The position numbers were made by a program, and so were the translations under genes. DNA of 64,000 nt, from contig NZ_QHKX01000002.1 in the NCBI RefSeq assembly GCF_003194625.1, positions 930,001-994,000 of the forward strand. The letters run 5' to 3'. Origin of the DNA: Nocardioides solisilvae (GTDB lineage Bacteria; Actinomycetota; Actinomycetes; Propionibacteriales; Nocardioidaceae). Positions 16,780-25,165 of this stretch are shown piece by piece. Below the pieces are notes generated by a model. It was not told the DNA's origin and ran no database searches. It saw nothing but the letters and a program-made list of their open reading frames with translations. The stretch's first letter is position 1. Every line of letters begins with the position of its first letter.

Positions 16780-16822
16780 CACCCCCACGGTAGCCAAGGG
16801 CCGCTCACGCCCCCGGCTCGGC

Positions 16823-17779
16823 TCAGGCGCGCGCCTGCGAGATCGCGTAGAGCGCCACCGACGCCGCGACCCCCGCGTTGAGCGACTCCAGGCTGTTGAC
16901 CATCGGGATCGAGACGAGCGCGTCGCAGGTCTCGGCCACCAGACGGGAGAGCCCCTTGCCCTCCGACCCGACGACCAGCACCAGCGGCCCCTCCGCGAGC
17001 CCGCCCTCGGCGGCCAGCTCGGGCAGCGAGACGGTGCCCTCCGCGTCGAGGCCGACCACCATGCACCCGGCCTCCTGGTAGGCCTTCAGCTGGCGCACCA
17101 GGTTGACCGCCTGGGCGACGGGGGTGCGCGCGGCGGCGCCGGCCGAGGTCTTCCAGGCAGACGCGGTCATCCCGGCGGCCCGGCGCTCGGGCACCAGCAC
17201 GCCGTGCGCGCCGAAGCCGGAGGCGGAGCGGACGACCGCGCCGAGGTTGCGCGGGTCGGTGACGGAGTCCAGCGCCACCACGAGCGGCGGCTCCTCGGCC
17301 TCCGCCGCCCGGTCGAGCAGGTCGTCGGCGTGCGCGTACTCGTAGGGCGGGATCCGGGCGGCGAGCCCCTGGTGCACGGCGCCGCCGGTCATCCGGTCCA
17401 TCTCGTTGCGGGTCACCTCGAGCAGGGAGAGGCCCTGCTCGGCCGCGAGCTTGAAGGCCTCGCGGAGCCGGCCGTCGCGCTCGGCGCCCTCGGCGACGTA
17501 GACGCCCGTCACGGGGACGCCCGCCCGCAGCACCTCGACGACGCTGTTGCGCCCCGCCACCCACTCGGCGTCGGTGCTCTTCGTCGTACGGCGCCGCGGC
17601 CTGGCCGCGTCGCGCTCCGAGCGCTGCTTGGCCTTGTGCGCCTTGTGGTAGGGCCGGTCCTCCGCCTTCGGCGTGGGGCCCTTGCCCTCGAGGCCACGCT
17701 TGACGCGCCCGCCGGACCCGACCGTGGGGCCCTTCTTGGACTTCCGGATGGAGCCCTTGCGCTGTGAGTTGCCCGCCAT
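16823..17779 (-). CDS. rlmB: 23S rRNA (guanosine-2'-O-)-methyltransferase RlmB
   Basis: 318 residues. A basic, disordered N-terminus of about 65 residues (Lys/Arg/Gly-rich) precedes the SpoU_sub_bind domain (WVAGRNSVVEVLRAG) and the SPOUT catalytic domain with DSVTDPRNLGAVVRSA, the LVVGSEGKGL motif and IPMVNSLESLNAGVAASVALY, the knotted AdoMet site. It methylates G2251 of 23S rRNA in the peptidyl-transferase centre. It starts 8 nt after cysS ends, with a GAGGAC ribosome binding site, so the two form an operon, the standard actinobacterial cysS-rlmB order. Confidence 0.93.
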   Translation of the reverse strand: MAGNSQRKGSIRKSKKGPTVGSGGRVKRGLEGKGPTPKAEDRPYHKAHKAKQRSERDAARPRRRTTKSTDAEWVAGRNSVVEVLRAGVPVTGVYVAEGAERDGRLREAFKLAAEQGLSLLEVTRNEMDRMTGGAVHQGLAARIPPYEYAHADDLLDRAAEAEEPPLVVALDSVTDPRNLGAVVRSASGFGAHGVLVPERRAAGMTASAWKTSAGAAARTPVAQAVNLVRQLKAYQEAGCMVVGLDAEGTVSLPELAAEGGLAEGPLVLVVGSEGKGLSRLVAETCDALVSIPMVNSLESLNAGVAASVALYAISQARA

Positions 17780-17787
17780 GTCCTCGT

Positions 17788-19218
17788 TCAGTCCTTCCCG
17801 TGCGCCTGGGCCAGCGACCAGCGCGGCCCCGACGGGGTGTCCTCGATCTCGATGCCGGCCGCCTTCAGACGGTCCCGGAGGCCGTCGGCGGTGGCGAAGT
17901 CCTTCGCGGCGCGGGCCGCGGCCCGCTCCTCCAGCAGTCCGGCGACGAGCACGTCGACGGCCTCGGTCAGGCGGGTGGTGGCGGCCTCGTCGCCGCCGCC
18001 CCAGGCGGGGTCGGCGGGGTGCAGGCCCAGCACGTCGAGCATCGCGAGCACCCGCGCGGCCACGGGGGCGGCGTCGGCCCCGTCGGCCAGCAGGCGGTTG
18101 CCGTCGCGGACGGTGTCGTGCAGCACGGCGACCGCCGCGGGGGTGCCCAGGTCGTCGTCCATCGCGGCGACGAAGGCCTCCGGCAGGTCGGCGAGGACGA
18201 CGCTGCCGGCCTCGCCCGCCACCCCGGCGCGCTCGAGGAACGCCTCCACCCGGCGGAAGCCGGTGACGGCCTCGTCGAGGGCGTCGAAGGAGAACTCGAC
18301 GTGGCTGCGGTAGTGGGCGGCCACCAGGTAGTAGCGCAGCTCGATCCCGCGGTAGCGCTCGAGCACCGCCGGGATGGTCAGGCTGTTGCCCAGCGACTTG
18401 CTCATCTTCTCGCCGGCGGTGGTGATCCAGGCGTTGTGCATCCAGTACGCCGCGAAGGGGTGCCCCGCCGCGCGCGACTGGGCCTGCTCGTTCTCGTGGT
18501 GCGGGAACCGCAGGTCCATGCCGCCGCCGTGGATGTCGAAGGCCGTGCCGAGGTACTTGCCGGCCATCGCCGAGCACTCGATGTGCCAGCCCGGCCGCCC
18601 TCGCCCCCACGGGGAGGGCCACGAGGCGGTGGCGGGCTCGCGGTCGACCTTCCAGCCCTTCCACAGCGCGAAGTCGCGCGGGTCGCGCTTGCCGCGCGGG
18701 TCGGCGTCCTCCGCGGCCTCCATGTCGTCGATCCGCTGCCGGGTCAGCTCGCCGTACGTCGGCCAGGAGCGGACGTCGAAGTAGACGTCGCCGGAGCCGT
18801 CCTCGGCCGGGTAGGCGTGGCCGCGCTCGACGAGCGCCTCGATCAGCTCGACCATCTCGGGCACGTGGCCGGTGGCGGCCGGCTCGTACGTCGGCGGGGC
18901 GACGTTGAGCGCGGCGTACGCCCGGTCGAGCTCGCGGTGCATCTCGTAGGCGAGGTTGTACCAGGGACGCCCCTGCTCCTCGGCCTTGGCGAGGATCTTG
19001 TCGTCGATGTCGGTGGTGTTGCGGATGAAGGTGACGTCGTAGCCCCGGACCCGCAGCCAGCGCTGCAACACGTCGAAGTTGACGCCGGAGCGGACGTGGC
19101 CCACGTGCGGCTCCGACTGCACCGTCAGCCCGCAGACGTAGAGGCCGACCTTCCCCTCCTGCAGCGGGACGAAGTCGCGCACCTCGCGCGAGGCGGTGTC
19201 GTGGAGCCTGAGAGTCAC
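17788..19218 (-). CDS. cysS: Cysteinyl-tRNA synthetase
   Basis: 476 residues, normal for CysS. Zinc ligand Cys29 in YVCGLTV, the HIGH-type motif PHVGH at 37-41, GWHIECSAM, the HHENE metal-binding stretch and the KMSKS loop (EKMSKSLGN) are all present. It charges tRNA-Cys. A close paralogue, MshC, makes mycothiol, but MshC lacks the long C-terminal anticodon-binding part seen here (to residue 476). Start GTG 19218 is preceded by TAGACT (19226-19231) with 7 nt between and no ribosome binding site. Co-transcribed with rlmB. Confidence 0.95.
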   Translation of the reverse strand: MTLRLHDTASREVRDFVPLQEGKVGLYVCGLTVQSEPHVGHVRSGVNFDVLQRWLRVRGYDVTFIRNTTDIDDKILAKAEEQGRPWYNLAYEMHRELDRAYAALNVAPPTYEPAATGHVPEMVELIEALVERGHAYPAEDGSGDVYFDVRSWPTYGELTRQRIDDMEAAEDADPRGKRDPRDFALWKGWKVDREPATASWPSPWGRGRPGWHIECSAMAGKYLGTAFDIHGGGMDLRFPHHENEQAQSRAAGHPFAAYWMHNAWITTAGEKMSKSLGNSLTIPAVLERYRGIELRYYLVAAHYRSHVEFSFDALDEAVTGFRRVEAFLERAGVAGEAGSVVLADLPEAFVAAMDDDLGTPAAVAVLHDTVRDGNRLLADGADAAPVAARVLAMLDVLGLHPADPAWGGGDEAATTRLTEAVDVLVAGLLEERAAARAAKDFATADGLRDRLKAAGIEIEDTPSGPRWSLAQAHGKD

Positions 19219-19305
19219 GCGGGCCAGTCTAGGGGTGGCGGAGCCGCCTCCCGGCATCGCGGAAGTCGGTGACGGGTGGGACTGGTGTGACGTATCGTCC
19301 CCGAG

Positions 19306-20598
19306 GTGACCCGCCTGTCCCGCACCGCCCCCCGCACCCCCTCCCGTGCTCCTTCCCGCGCCACCGCCCGCGCTTCGGGGCCCCGGCTCGTGGCAGCCGC
19401 CGCGGCCCTGGCCCTGCCGCTCTCCGCCGCCGTGCCGCTGGCCGCGGCTCCGGCCTCCGCAGGCGACGACGCGGACGCCTCGGCCCGCCGCTCGGCGACG
19501 CAGGTCGCGGACACCTCGTTCGACGCGGGCCACGAGCTGCGGCCCGGCAGCCGCAACGGCACCCGGATCGCCCGCGGCTCCGTGCGGCTCAAGAAGCCCA
19601 CCAAGCAGCGGACGTACGACGGCCGTCGCTACGACGTGGGCGTCTGGACCTCGCCGTGGGTCGCGCCCGGCTTCGGCTTCACCGAGCTCATCCCCTCCTG
19701 GCAGGCGACGACCCCCGGCGACAGCTGGGTGGAGGTGAAGGCGCGCGTCCAGGCCGCCGACGGGTCGACCGGCTCCTGGGACACCGTCGCCCGGTGGACG
19801 TCCGGCACCAGGGGGATCCGGAGGACCACCCTGGGCAGCCAGGACGACGACCTCGCCCGCGTCGCCACCGACACCGTGAAGGTCGCCGACCCCGCGGGCG
19901 CGACCGGGTGGCAGCTCAAGGTCCAGCTGGTGCGGCGCCAGGGGACGAAGGCGGCGCCGTCGCTGGACCGGGTCGGCGCCATGGCAAGCCGGGTCGCGCC
20001 GCGCGGCGCGACCTCGCAGCCCGGCCCGGGGGCGGGCACCGTCCTCGACGTCCCGACGTACTCGCAGATGACGCACCGCGGCCACTACCCGCAGTGGGGC
20101 AACGGCGGCGAGGCCTGGTGCTCCCCCACCTCGCTGGCCATGGTGCTCGACTTCTACGGCGTGCTGCCTGAGGCGGCCCGCAGCTTCGGCGGCGGCCACA
20201 CCGACGCCGTCGTCGACCACACCGCGCAGCAGGTCTACGACCACGGGTACCGCGGCACCGGCAACTGGGCCTTCAACACCGCCTACGCCGGTACGCTGCT
20301 CCCCCGCACCCGGGTGACCCGGCTGCCCGACCTGCGCGCGGCCGAGGAGCACGTCGCCGCCGGCACCCCGCTGATCGTCTCGGTGGCCTTCGGTCCCGGC
20401 CAGCTGCCCGGCGCGCCCATCTCCTCCACCGCCGGCCACCTCATGGTCGTGGTGGGCTTCACCGCGACCGGCGACGTGGTGGTCAACGACCCGGCCGCGT
20501 CCAGCAACGCCGGCGTGCGGCGGACCTACCCCCGCGCGCAGTTCGAGCAGGTCTGGCTGGACGGCTCCGGCGGCCTCACCTACGTCCTGGAGGACTGA
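19306..20598 (+). CDS. Secreted C39-like peptidase family protein
   Basis: 430 residues with an Arg-rich signal peptide (about 1-52, hydrophobic [21 protein letters not shown]). A ~190-residue N-terminal beta domain is followed by a papain-like C39/BtrH-type domain: catalytic Cys in [15 protein letters not shown] near residue 270, His in [10 protein letters not shown] near 384 and Asn/Asp in VVNDPA. Predicted extracellular cysteine peptidase or amidase; target unknown. GTG 19306 has TATCGT at 19293-19298 ending 7 nt before it. It sits between ispF and cysS, genes that are adjacent in mycobacteria. Confidence 0.85.
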   Translation: MTRLSRTAPRTPSRAPSRATARASGPRLVAAAAALALPLSAAVPLAAAPASAGDDADASARRSATQVADTSFDAGHELRPGSRNGTRIARGSVRLKKPTKQRTYDGRRYDVGVWTSPWVAPGFGFTELIPSWQATTPGDSWVEVKARVQAADGSTGSWDTVARWTSGTRGIRRTTLGSQDDDLARVATDTVKVADPAGATGWQLKVQLVRRQGTKAAPSLDRVGAMASRVAPRGATSQPGPGAGTVLDVPTYSQMTHRGHYPQWGNGGEAWCSPTSLAMVLDFYGVLPEAARSFGGGHTDAVVDHTAQQVYDHGYRGTGNWAFNTAYAGTLLPRTRVTRLPDLRAAEEHVAAGTPLIVSVAFGPGQLPGAPISSTAGHLMVVVGFTATGDVVVNDPAASSNAGVRRTYPRAQFEQVWLDGSGGLTYVLED

Positions 20599-20621
20599 GC
20601 CCTCCTCTCTCCGGTCGCGGG

Positions 20622-22205
20622 TCAGTCGTCCTCGTCGGAGGCGCTGAACCCGACCTCGTGCCACCCGGTGGCGCCGTCCGGGACCACGTCGCGGCGCACC
20701 CCGGTCTGCACCTCCCCGCGCTTGTCGCGGGCCCGGACCCGCAGCACGTGGTCGCCCGGACCGACCTCGACCGTCGCCGCCCACTGGACCCAGGTGTCGT
20801 TGGTCCGCGGCAGGGCCACCTCCGCCGACTGCCAGTCGCCGCCGTCGACCGCGACCTCGACCGCGGAGATGCCGACGTGCTGGTGCCAGGCCATGCCGCC
20901 CACCCGCACGGAGCCGGCCGGCACGGTGTCGCCGGCCGAGGGGACGTCGATCCGGGAGCCGAGCCGCACCGGGGCCTGCTCGGCCCAGCCGCGCTGCGTC
21001 CAGAAGGCGTCGACGTCGACGAAGCGGGTGACCTCCCAGTCGACGACCCACTTGCAGGCCGAGGTGAACCCGTAGAGGCCGGGCACGATCGTCCGGGCGG
21101 GGAAGCCGTGCTCCAGCGGCAGCGGCTCGCCGTTCATCGCCACCGCCACCATGGCGTCGCGCACGTCGGTCATCGCGCTCAGGGGGGTGCTGCAGTTCCA
21201 TCCGTCGTCGGAGGTCTGCAGGACCGCGTCGGCGTCGGGCAGCGGCCGGGCCATCCGGAGCAGCCGCTCGGTCAGCACCCCGCTCCACCACGCGTTGCCG
21301 ATCAGCGGGCCGGCGACCGGGTTGGAGACGCAGTTGAGCGTGATCCACGCCTCGGTCAGCTCCATGTCGATGAGCTGCTGGTAGGTCAGCACCACCTCGC
21401 GCTCGACCATCCCGTGGATCCGCAGCCGCCACTGGGACGGGTCGATCGTGGGCACCGCCAGGGTGGTGTCGATCCGGTAGAAGTCCTCGTTGGGCGTCTG
21501 CCAGCTCGTCACCCCCGGCACGTCGACGCGGGCGCGCGGCGGCGGGTCGCGGTCGGTGACGCCCGGGATCCGCACCAGGCGCCGGCTCTCCTGGATCGCC
21601 CGCTTGCGGTTGCCGACGACCCGCCCGAAGGTCGTCGCGGCGACCGCCAGCACCACGGTGGCGCCGAGACCCGCCAGCAGCCCGCGCCGCCCGGGCGCGG
21701 CACCGGTGCGCCCCTCGGGCGAGCTGTGCCCCTCGGTCTCCCCTGCGGTCTCCGCTGCGGTCTCCCCGGCGGGGCTCGCGGGGCCGGCCAGCCTGACCAG
21801 CAGCGCCTGGCAGAGCAGCGAGGTGGCCAGGCCGACGCCGATCGGCACCGCGTCCACCATCCCGGCACCGCGCTGCAGCTGGACCGCCAGCAGCCCGGCG
21901 CCCGCCAGCAGCACCCAGACCAGCACGGAGCGCCACCAGCCGCGCGGCCAGGCCCAGCCGGCGGCGACGAAGCCGGCGAGCAGGACCAGCACCACGAGCA
22001 GCATGAGCACCGGCTTGTCGGCCGGGCCCAAGGTCTCGATCGCCCACTCCACGACCGCGCCGGGGGTGAACCGGACGACCAGCTCGGCCGCCGCCACCAG
22101 GGGTGGGTCCCGGATGGTCAGCGCCTTGGCCGCGAGGTAGCTCGTCGCGAGCCCGGCGACCCCGGCGGCGACGCCGAGGAGGCCCCACGGGCGAGACGTC
22201 TGCAT
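20622..22205 (-). CDS. Membrane-anchored molybdopterin-dependent oxidoreductase, sulfite-oxidase type
   Basis: 527 residues. The N-terminal ~195 residues hold about five transmembrane helices. The sulfite oxidase-like Moco domain follows, with the molybdenum-ligand Cys292 in TLNCVSNPV, then [20 protein letters not shown], and a C-terminal Mo-co dimerisation domain ([27 protein letters not shown]). It probably oxidises a sulfur or related compound outside the cell; electron acceptor unknown. No haem domain is present. CACAAT at 22213-22218 ends 7 nt before ATG 22205. Only 23 bp separate its stop from the convergent C39 gene. Confidence 0.85.
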   Translation of the reverse strand: MQTSRPWGLLGVAAGVAGLATSYLAAKALTIRDPPLVAAAELVVRFTPGAVVEWAIETLGPADKPVLMLLVVLVLLAGFVAAGWAWPRGWWRSVLVWVLLAGAGLLAVQLQRGAGMVDAVPIGVGLATSLLCQALLVRLAGPASPAGETAAETAGETEGHSSPEGRTGAAPGRRGLLAGLGATVVLAVAATTFGRVVGNRKRAIQESRRLVRIPGVTDRDPPPRARVDVPGVTSWQTPNEDFYRIDTTLAVPTIDPSQWRLRIHGMVEREVVLTYQQLIDMELTEAWITLNCVSNPVAGPLIGNAWWSGVLTERLLRMARPLPDADAVLQTSDDGWNCSTPLSAMTDVRDAMVAVAMNGEPLPLEHGFPARTIVPGLYGFTSACKWVVDWEVTRFVDVDAFWTQRGWAEQAPVRLGSRIDVPSAGDTVPAGSVRVGGMAWHQHVGISAVEVAVDGGDWQSAEVALPRTNDTWVQWAATVEVGPGDHVLRVRARDKRGEVQTGVRRDVVPDGATGWHEVGFSASDEDD

Positions 22206-22238
22206 GAGGAGGATTGTGGCTCAGGCATCATCGTCGGC

Positions 22239-22766
22239 GTGAGCCCCCGTCCCACGCACCCCCGTCCGTCCCTGCCCCGGGTGGGCATCGGCACCGACGT
22301 GCACCGCCTGGTCGCCGGCGTCCCGATGCACCTGGCCGGGCTCGCCTGGCCCGGGGAGAGCCACGGGCTCGAGGGCCACTCCGACGCCGACGTCGCCGCG
22401 CACGCGGCGTGCGACGCACTGCTGTCGGCGGCCGGGCTGGGCGACCTGGGGAGCAACTTCGGCACCAGCGAGCCCCGGTGGGCCGGGGCGTCGGGGGCGG
22501 CGCTGCTGGCCGAGACGGCGTCCCGGGTCCGGGCCGCCGGGTTCGAGATCGGCAACGTGGCGGTCCAGGTCGTCGGCAACCGGCCGCGGCTGGGCCCCCG
22601 CCGCGCCGAGGCCGAGGCGGCGCTGGGCGCCGCGGTCGGCGCCCCCGTCACGGTCTCCGCGACGACCACCGACGGGCTCGGCCTCACGGGCCGCGGCGAG
22701 GGCGTGGCCGCCGTGGCCACCGCGCTCGTGGTGGCGGTGGCCGACGACGACGAGGACTCCCCGTGA
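22239..22766 (+). CDS. ispF: 2-C-methyl-D-erythritol 2,4-cyclodiphosphate synthase
   Basis: 175 residues. Zinc ligands Asp20 and His22 (GTDVHRL) and His47 (GHSDADV) are present, and the C-terminal [14 protein letters not shown] is conserved. It makes MEcPP in the MEP isoprenoid pathway. The [17 protein letters not shown] stretch is the actinobacterial variant of the loop. GTG 22239 is preceded by CATCAT at 22226-22231 (7 nt). In most actinobacteria ispF directly follows ispD; here ispD is 12 kb away. The downstream hydrolase overlaps it by 4 bp (GTGA). Confidence 0.93.
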   Translation: MSPRPTHPRPSLPRVGIGTDVHRLVAGVPMHLAGLAWPGESHGLEGHSDADVAAHAACDALLSAAGLGDLGSNFGTSEPRWAGASGAALLAETASRVRAAGFEIGNVAVQVVGNRPRLGPRRAEAEAALGAAVGAPVTVSATTTDGLGLTGRGEGVAAVATALVVAVADDDEDSP

Positions 22767-23719
22767 GGACCTTCGACGGGCTCCAGCTCCACGTCCGGGT
22801 CCACGGTCCCGACGCCGGGCGCCGGGCCGACCCCGCCGCGGCCGAGCCGGTCACCGTGGTCCTGGCGCACTGCTGGACCGCGGACCACGACGACTGGCAC
22901 TACCAGGTGCTCGAGCTGCTCTCCCGCTTCGGCCACGACGTGCGGATCCTCACCTGGGACCACCGCGGCCACGGGCAGTCGGACCCGGCCCCGCGGGAGA
23001 GCTGCACCGTCGCCAACCTCGCCCGCGACATGGCCGACCTGGTCGACCTGCACGCGCCGCGCGGCCCACTCGTGCTCGCCGGCCACTCGATCGGCGGGAT
23101 GGCCCTGATGGCGCTCGCCGAGCACCGGCCCGACCTGGCCGCCCGTGCCGCCGGCGTGCTCCTGGTCTCCACCTCCTCCGGCGGGCTGCACGCCGTCACC
23201 CTGGGTCTCCCCGAGCTGGGGCCCCGGGCCAGGGCCCGGATCCCGCAGGTGCTGGAGCTGCGCGCCCGCACGCTCAGCCGCCGCGCGCGCCGCCGTACGC
23301 CGACCATCGAGCGCGCCGTCGTCAACCGGTTCCTCTTCGGCGACCCCCTGCGGCCCCGGGACGCCGGCCTGGTCGTCGACCAGCTCATCAACTGCTCCCC
23401 CGCGACGATGCGCGGCTTCTACGACGACATGCAGCTCCACGACCGGGCAGCGGCCCTGCAGGCCTACGCCCACGCGCCGACCCGGGTGCTCGTGGGCAGC
23501 CGGGACCTGCTCACGCCGGTCCCGCACGCCCGGCGGATCGCCAGCCACCTGCGCCGGTCGCGGCTGGTGATCGCGCCCGGCGCGGGCCACATGCTGCCCC
23601 TGGAGCGCAAGGAGCTGGTCACCGAGCACCTGGTCGACCTGGTCCTCGCGGCCCAGGCGGGTCAGGCCGCTCAGGCGGGCCAGTCGGGCCAGGCGGGTCA
23701 GCCCAGCGCGAGCCGGTAG
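22763..23719 (+). CDS. Alpha/beta hydrolase
   Basis: 318 residues. The alpha/beta hydrolase fold shows an [10 protein letters not shown] oxyanion region, [10 protein letters not shown], nucleophile elbow GHSIGG (Ser near residue 111), a catalytic Asp in VGSRDLLTP and His in GAGHMLPLE. Substrate unknown. The C-terminus is a short Ala/Gln/Gly repeat coded by 9-bp direct repeats (AQAGQ units, about 23650-23700). Start GTG 22763 overlaps the ispF stop, implying translational coupling. The 3' end overlaps the convergent nnaR-like gene by 22 bp. Confidence 0.88.
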   Translation: MRTFDGLQLHVRVHGPDAGRRADPAAAEPVTVVLAHCWTADHDDWHYQVLELLSRFGHDVRILTWDHRGHGQSDPAPRESCTVANLARDMADLVDLHAPRGPLVLAGHSIGGMALMALAEHRPDLAARAAGVLLVSTSSGGLHAVTLGLPELGPRARARIPQVLELRARTLSRRARRRTPTIERAVVNRFLFGDPLRPRDAGLVVDQLINCSPATMRGFYDDMQLHDRAAALQAYAHAPTRVLVGSRDLLTPVPHARRIASHLRRSRLVIAPGAGHMLPLERKELVTEHLVDLVLAAQAGQAAQAGQSGQAGQPSASR

Positions 23720-24816
23720 CCCCGCTTCACCACGGTCTGGACCGCGGCCGGGCCGATCGCCCGGCGCAGCCGGGCCACCGCCATCTCGACGGCGTGCTCC
23801 GAGCCGGCCGTGCCCGACGGCAGCGCCCCGAGCAGCTCGCCCCGGCCGACCACGTGACCGGGCCGCGAGAGCAGGGCGCGCAGGACCGCCTGAGGGGCGG
23901 GGGTGAGCCGGACCTCCCCGCCGTCGAGCAGCACCCGCTCCCCGTGCACGCGGAGCACGTGGCCGCCGGCCACCGCGTAGACCAGGCCGTGCCGGCGGGT
24001 CGGGAGCTCCTGCTCCAGCAGCGTGACCATGGCGGCGAGCCGCGACCGCCGGGGCCAGCGGGTCGGCACCCCCAGCGGCTGGAGGGCGGCGGCGGTGACT
24101 GGCCCGACGCTGGCTGCCAGCACGTCGCCGCGGAACGCCTCCAGCGCCTCCTCGTGGCGCCCGGTCGCCTCGGCGGCGTCGAGGAAGGCGCGGACCGCCG
24201 GCGCGGCGGTGAAGGTGACCGCGTCGAGGGCCCGGTCGGCGACGAGGTCGACGAGGTGGAAGGTGGCGGCGGGGTCGGGAGCGGGCTCGACCCGGTAGAC
24301 CGTGACGACCTGGACTTCGGCCCCCTGGCGCCGCAGCGCGTGCGCCACCATCGAGAGCGACTGCCCGTGCTCCTGGACCACGATCCTCCTGCCCCGCAGG
24401 TCGCGGCCCCGCAGGTGCGCCAGGACGTCGTCGAAGCACTCGGAGTCCGGCGACCAGAGCTCGCGCAGCCCGCCCGCGCGCAACGCCCCGACCGTCTTGG
24501 GACCGCGGGCGATGATCTCGGTCCGCTCCAGGTGGGCGAGCAGGGCCTCGCGCATCCCCCACTGCTCGACGGCCGCCAGCCACGCCTTCATCCCGACGCC
24601 GGTGGTGGCCACCAGCAGGTCGACCGGGCCCGCGAGCACCCCCGCGGTCGCGGCACGCAGCGCCTCGTCCTCGGCGCTGGCCATCCCGGTGCGCAGCACC
24701 GGCGCCCAGGTCACCTCGGCGCCGCGGCGCTCCAGCAGCGCGATCTGCTCCTCGGCCTTCCGCGAGGCGGTCACCCCGACCCGGAAGCCCGCGAGCGGAC
24801 CCTCAGGCGCTGGCAC
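23698..24816 (-). CDS. nnaR: HemD-like / OmpR-type winged-helix regulator of nitrate-nitrite assimilation (NnaR-like)
   Basis: 372 residues: a uroporphyrinogen-III synthase fold (about 10-265; FRVGVTASRKAEEQIALLERRG, VATTGVGMKAWL, FTAAPAVRAFLDAA) joined to a C-terminal OmpR-type winged helix (about 280-372; LTPAPQAVLRALLSRPGHVVGRGELL, VEMAVARLRRAIG, VKRGYRL). This is the architecture of NnaR, which in Mycobacterium and Streptomyces activates nitrate/nitrite assimilation genes. Lying directly downstream of nirD, with GTG 24816 overlapping the nirD stop by 14 bp, supports that role. A second role in making sirohaem precursor for NirB is possible but not shown. Confidence 0.85.
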   Translation of the reverse strand: MPAPEGPLAGFRVGVTASRKAEEQIALLERRGAEVTWAPVLRTGMASAEDEALRAATAGVLAGPVDLLVATTGVGMKAWLAAVEQWGMREALLAHLERTEIIARGPKTVGALRAGGLRELWSPDSECFDDVLAHLRGRDLRGRRIVVQEHGQSLSMVAHALRRQGAEVQVVTVYRVEPAPDPAATFHLVDLVADRALDAVTFTAAPAVRAFLDAAEATGRHEEALEAFRGDVLAASVGPVTAAALQPLGVPTRWPRRSRLAAMVTLLEQELPTRRHGLVYAVAGGHVLRVHGERVLLDGGEVRLTPAPQAVLRALLSRPGHVVGRGELLGALPSGTAGSEHAVEMAVARLRRAIGPAAVQTVVKRGYRLALG

Positions 24817-25165
24817 GTCGCTCCTGGCGCGACCCGACCTGGACCACCCCGGACTCGATCCTCACCTCGTAGCTGGCGACGGAGACGTGGTCGTCGTCCA
24901 GGCACCGTCCGGTGCGGAGGTCGAAGGCGTGCTTGTGCATCGGGGAGGCCACGAAGTCCACCTCACCACGGGTGCCCACGATCCCGCGAGCCAGCACCGA
25001 CGCCCGGCTGAACGGGTCGTGGTTCGCCAGGGCGTAGACCCGGTCGTCGTGCGTCCGGAAGAGCGCGACCGCCTGGCCGTGGACCAGCGCCGCGGCGCCG
25101 CGCTCGACCTCGAGGTCCTCCAGCCGGCAGACGGGCTCCCACTCCTGCCCGACCGGCGGGGTCAC
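24803..25165 (-). CDS. nirD: Nitrite reductase (NADH) small subunit
   Basis: 120 residues, the usual NirD size, with a Rieske-like fold. It reads WEPVCRLEDLEVERGAAALV, then ALFRTHDDRVYALANHDPFSRASVLARGIVG and SPMHKHAFDLRTGRCLDD. The Rieske Cys ligands are absent, as in other NirD proteins. It pairs with NirB in cytoplasmic nitrite reduction to ammonium. GTG 25165 overlaps the nirB stop in a GTGA arrangement, so translation is coupled. Followed with overlap by the nnaR-like gene. Confidence 0.92.
   Translation of the reverse strand: MTPPVGQEWEPVCRLEDLEVERGAAALVHGQAVALFRTHDDRVYALANHDPFSRASVLARGIVGTRGEVDFVASPMHKHAFDLRTGRCLDDDHVSVASYEVRIESGVVQVGSRQERRASA

Noticed and set aside
17788..22188. A 1466-codon open frame on the minus strand
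   Set aside because: Only its 3' part (17788-19218) is cysS. The rest is opposite the C39 peptidase gene and out of frame with the Moco enzyme; long open frames without stops are expected at this GC content.
23640..23700. 9-bp direct repeats as a regulatory array
   Set aside because: They lie inside the coding end of the alpha/beta hydrolase gene and encode an Ala/Gln/Gly tail; simple slippage explains them.
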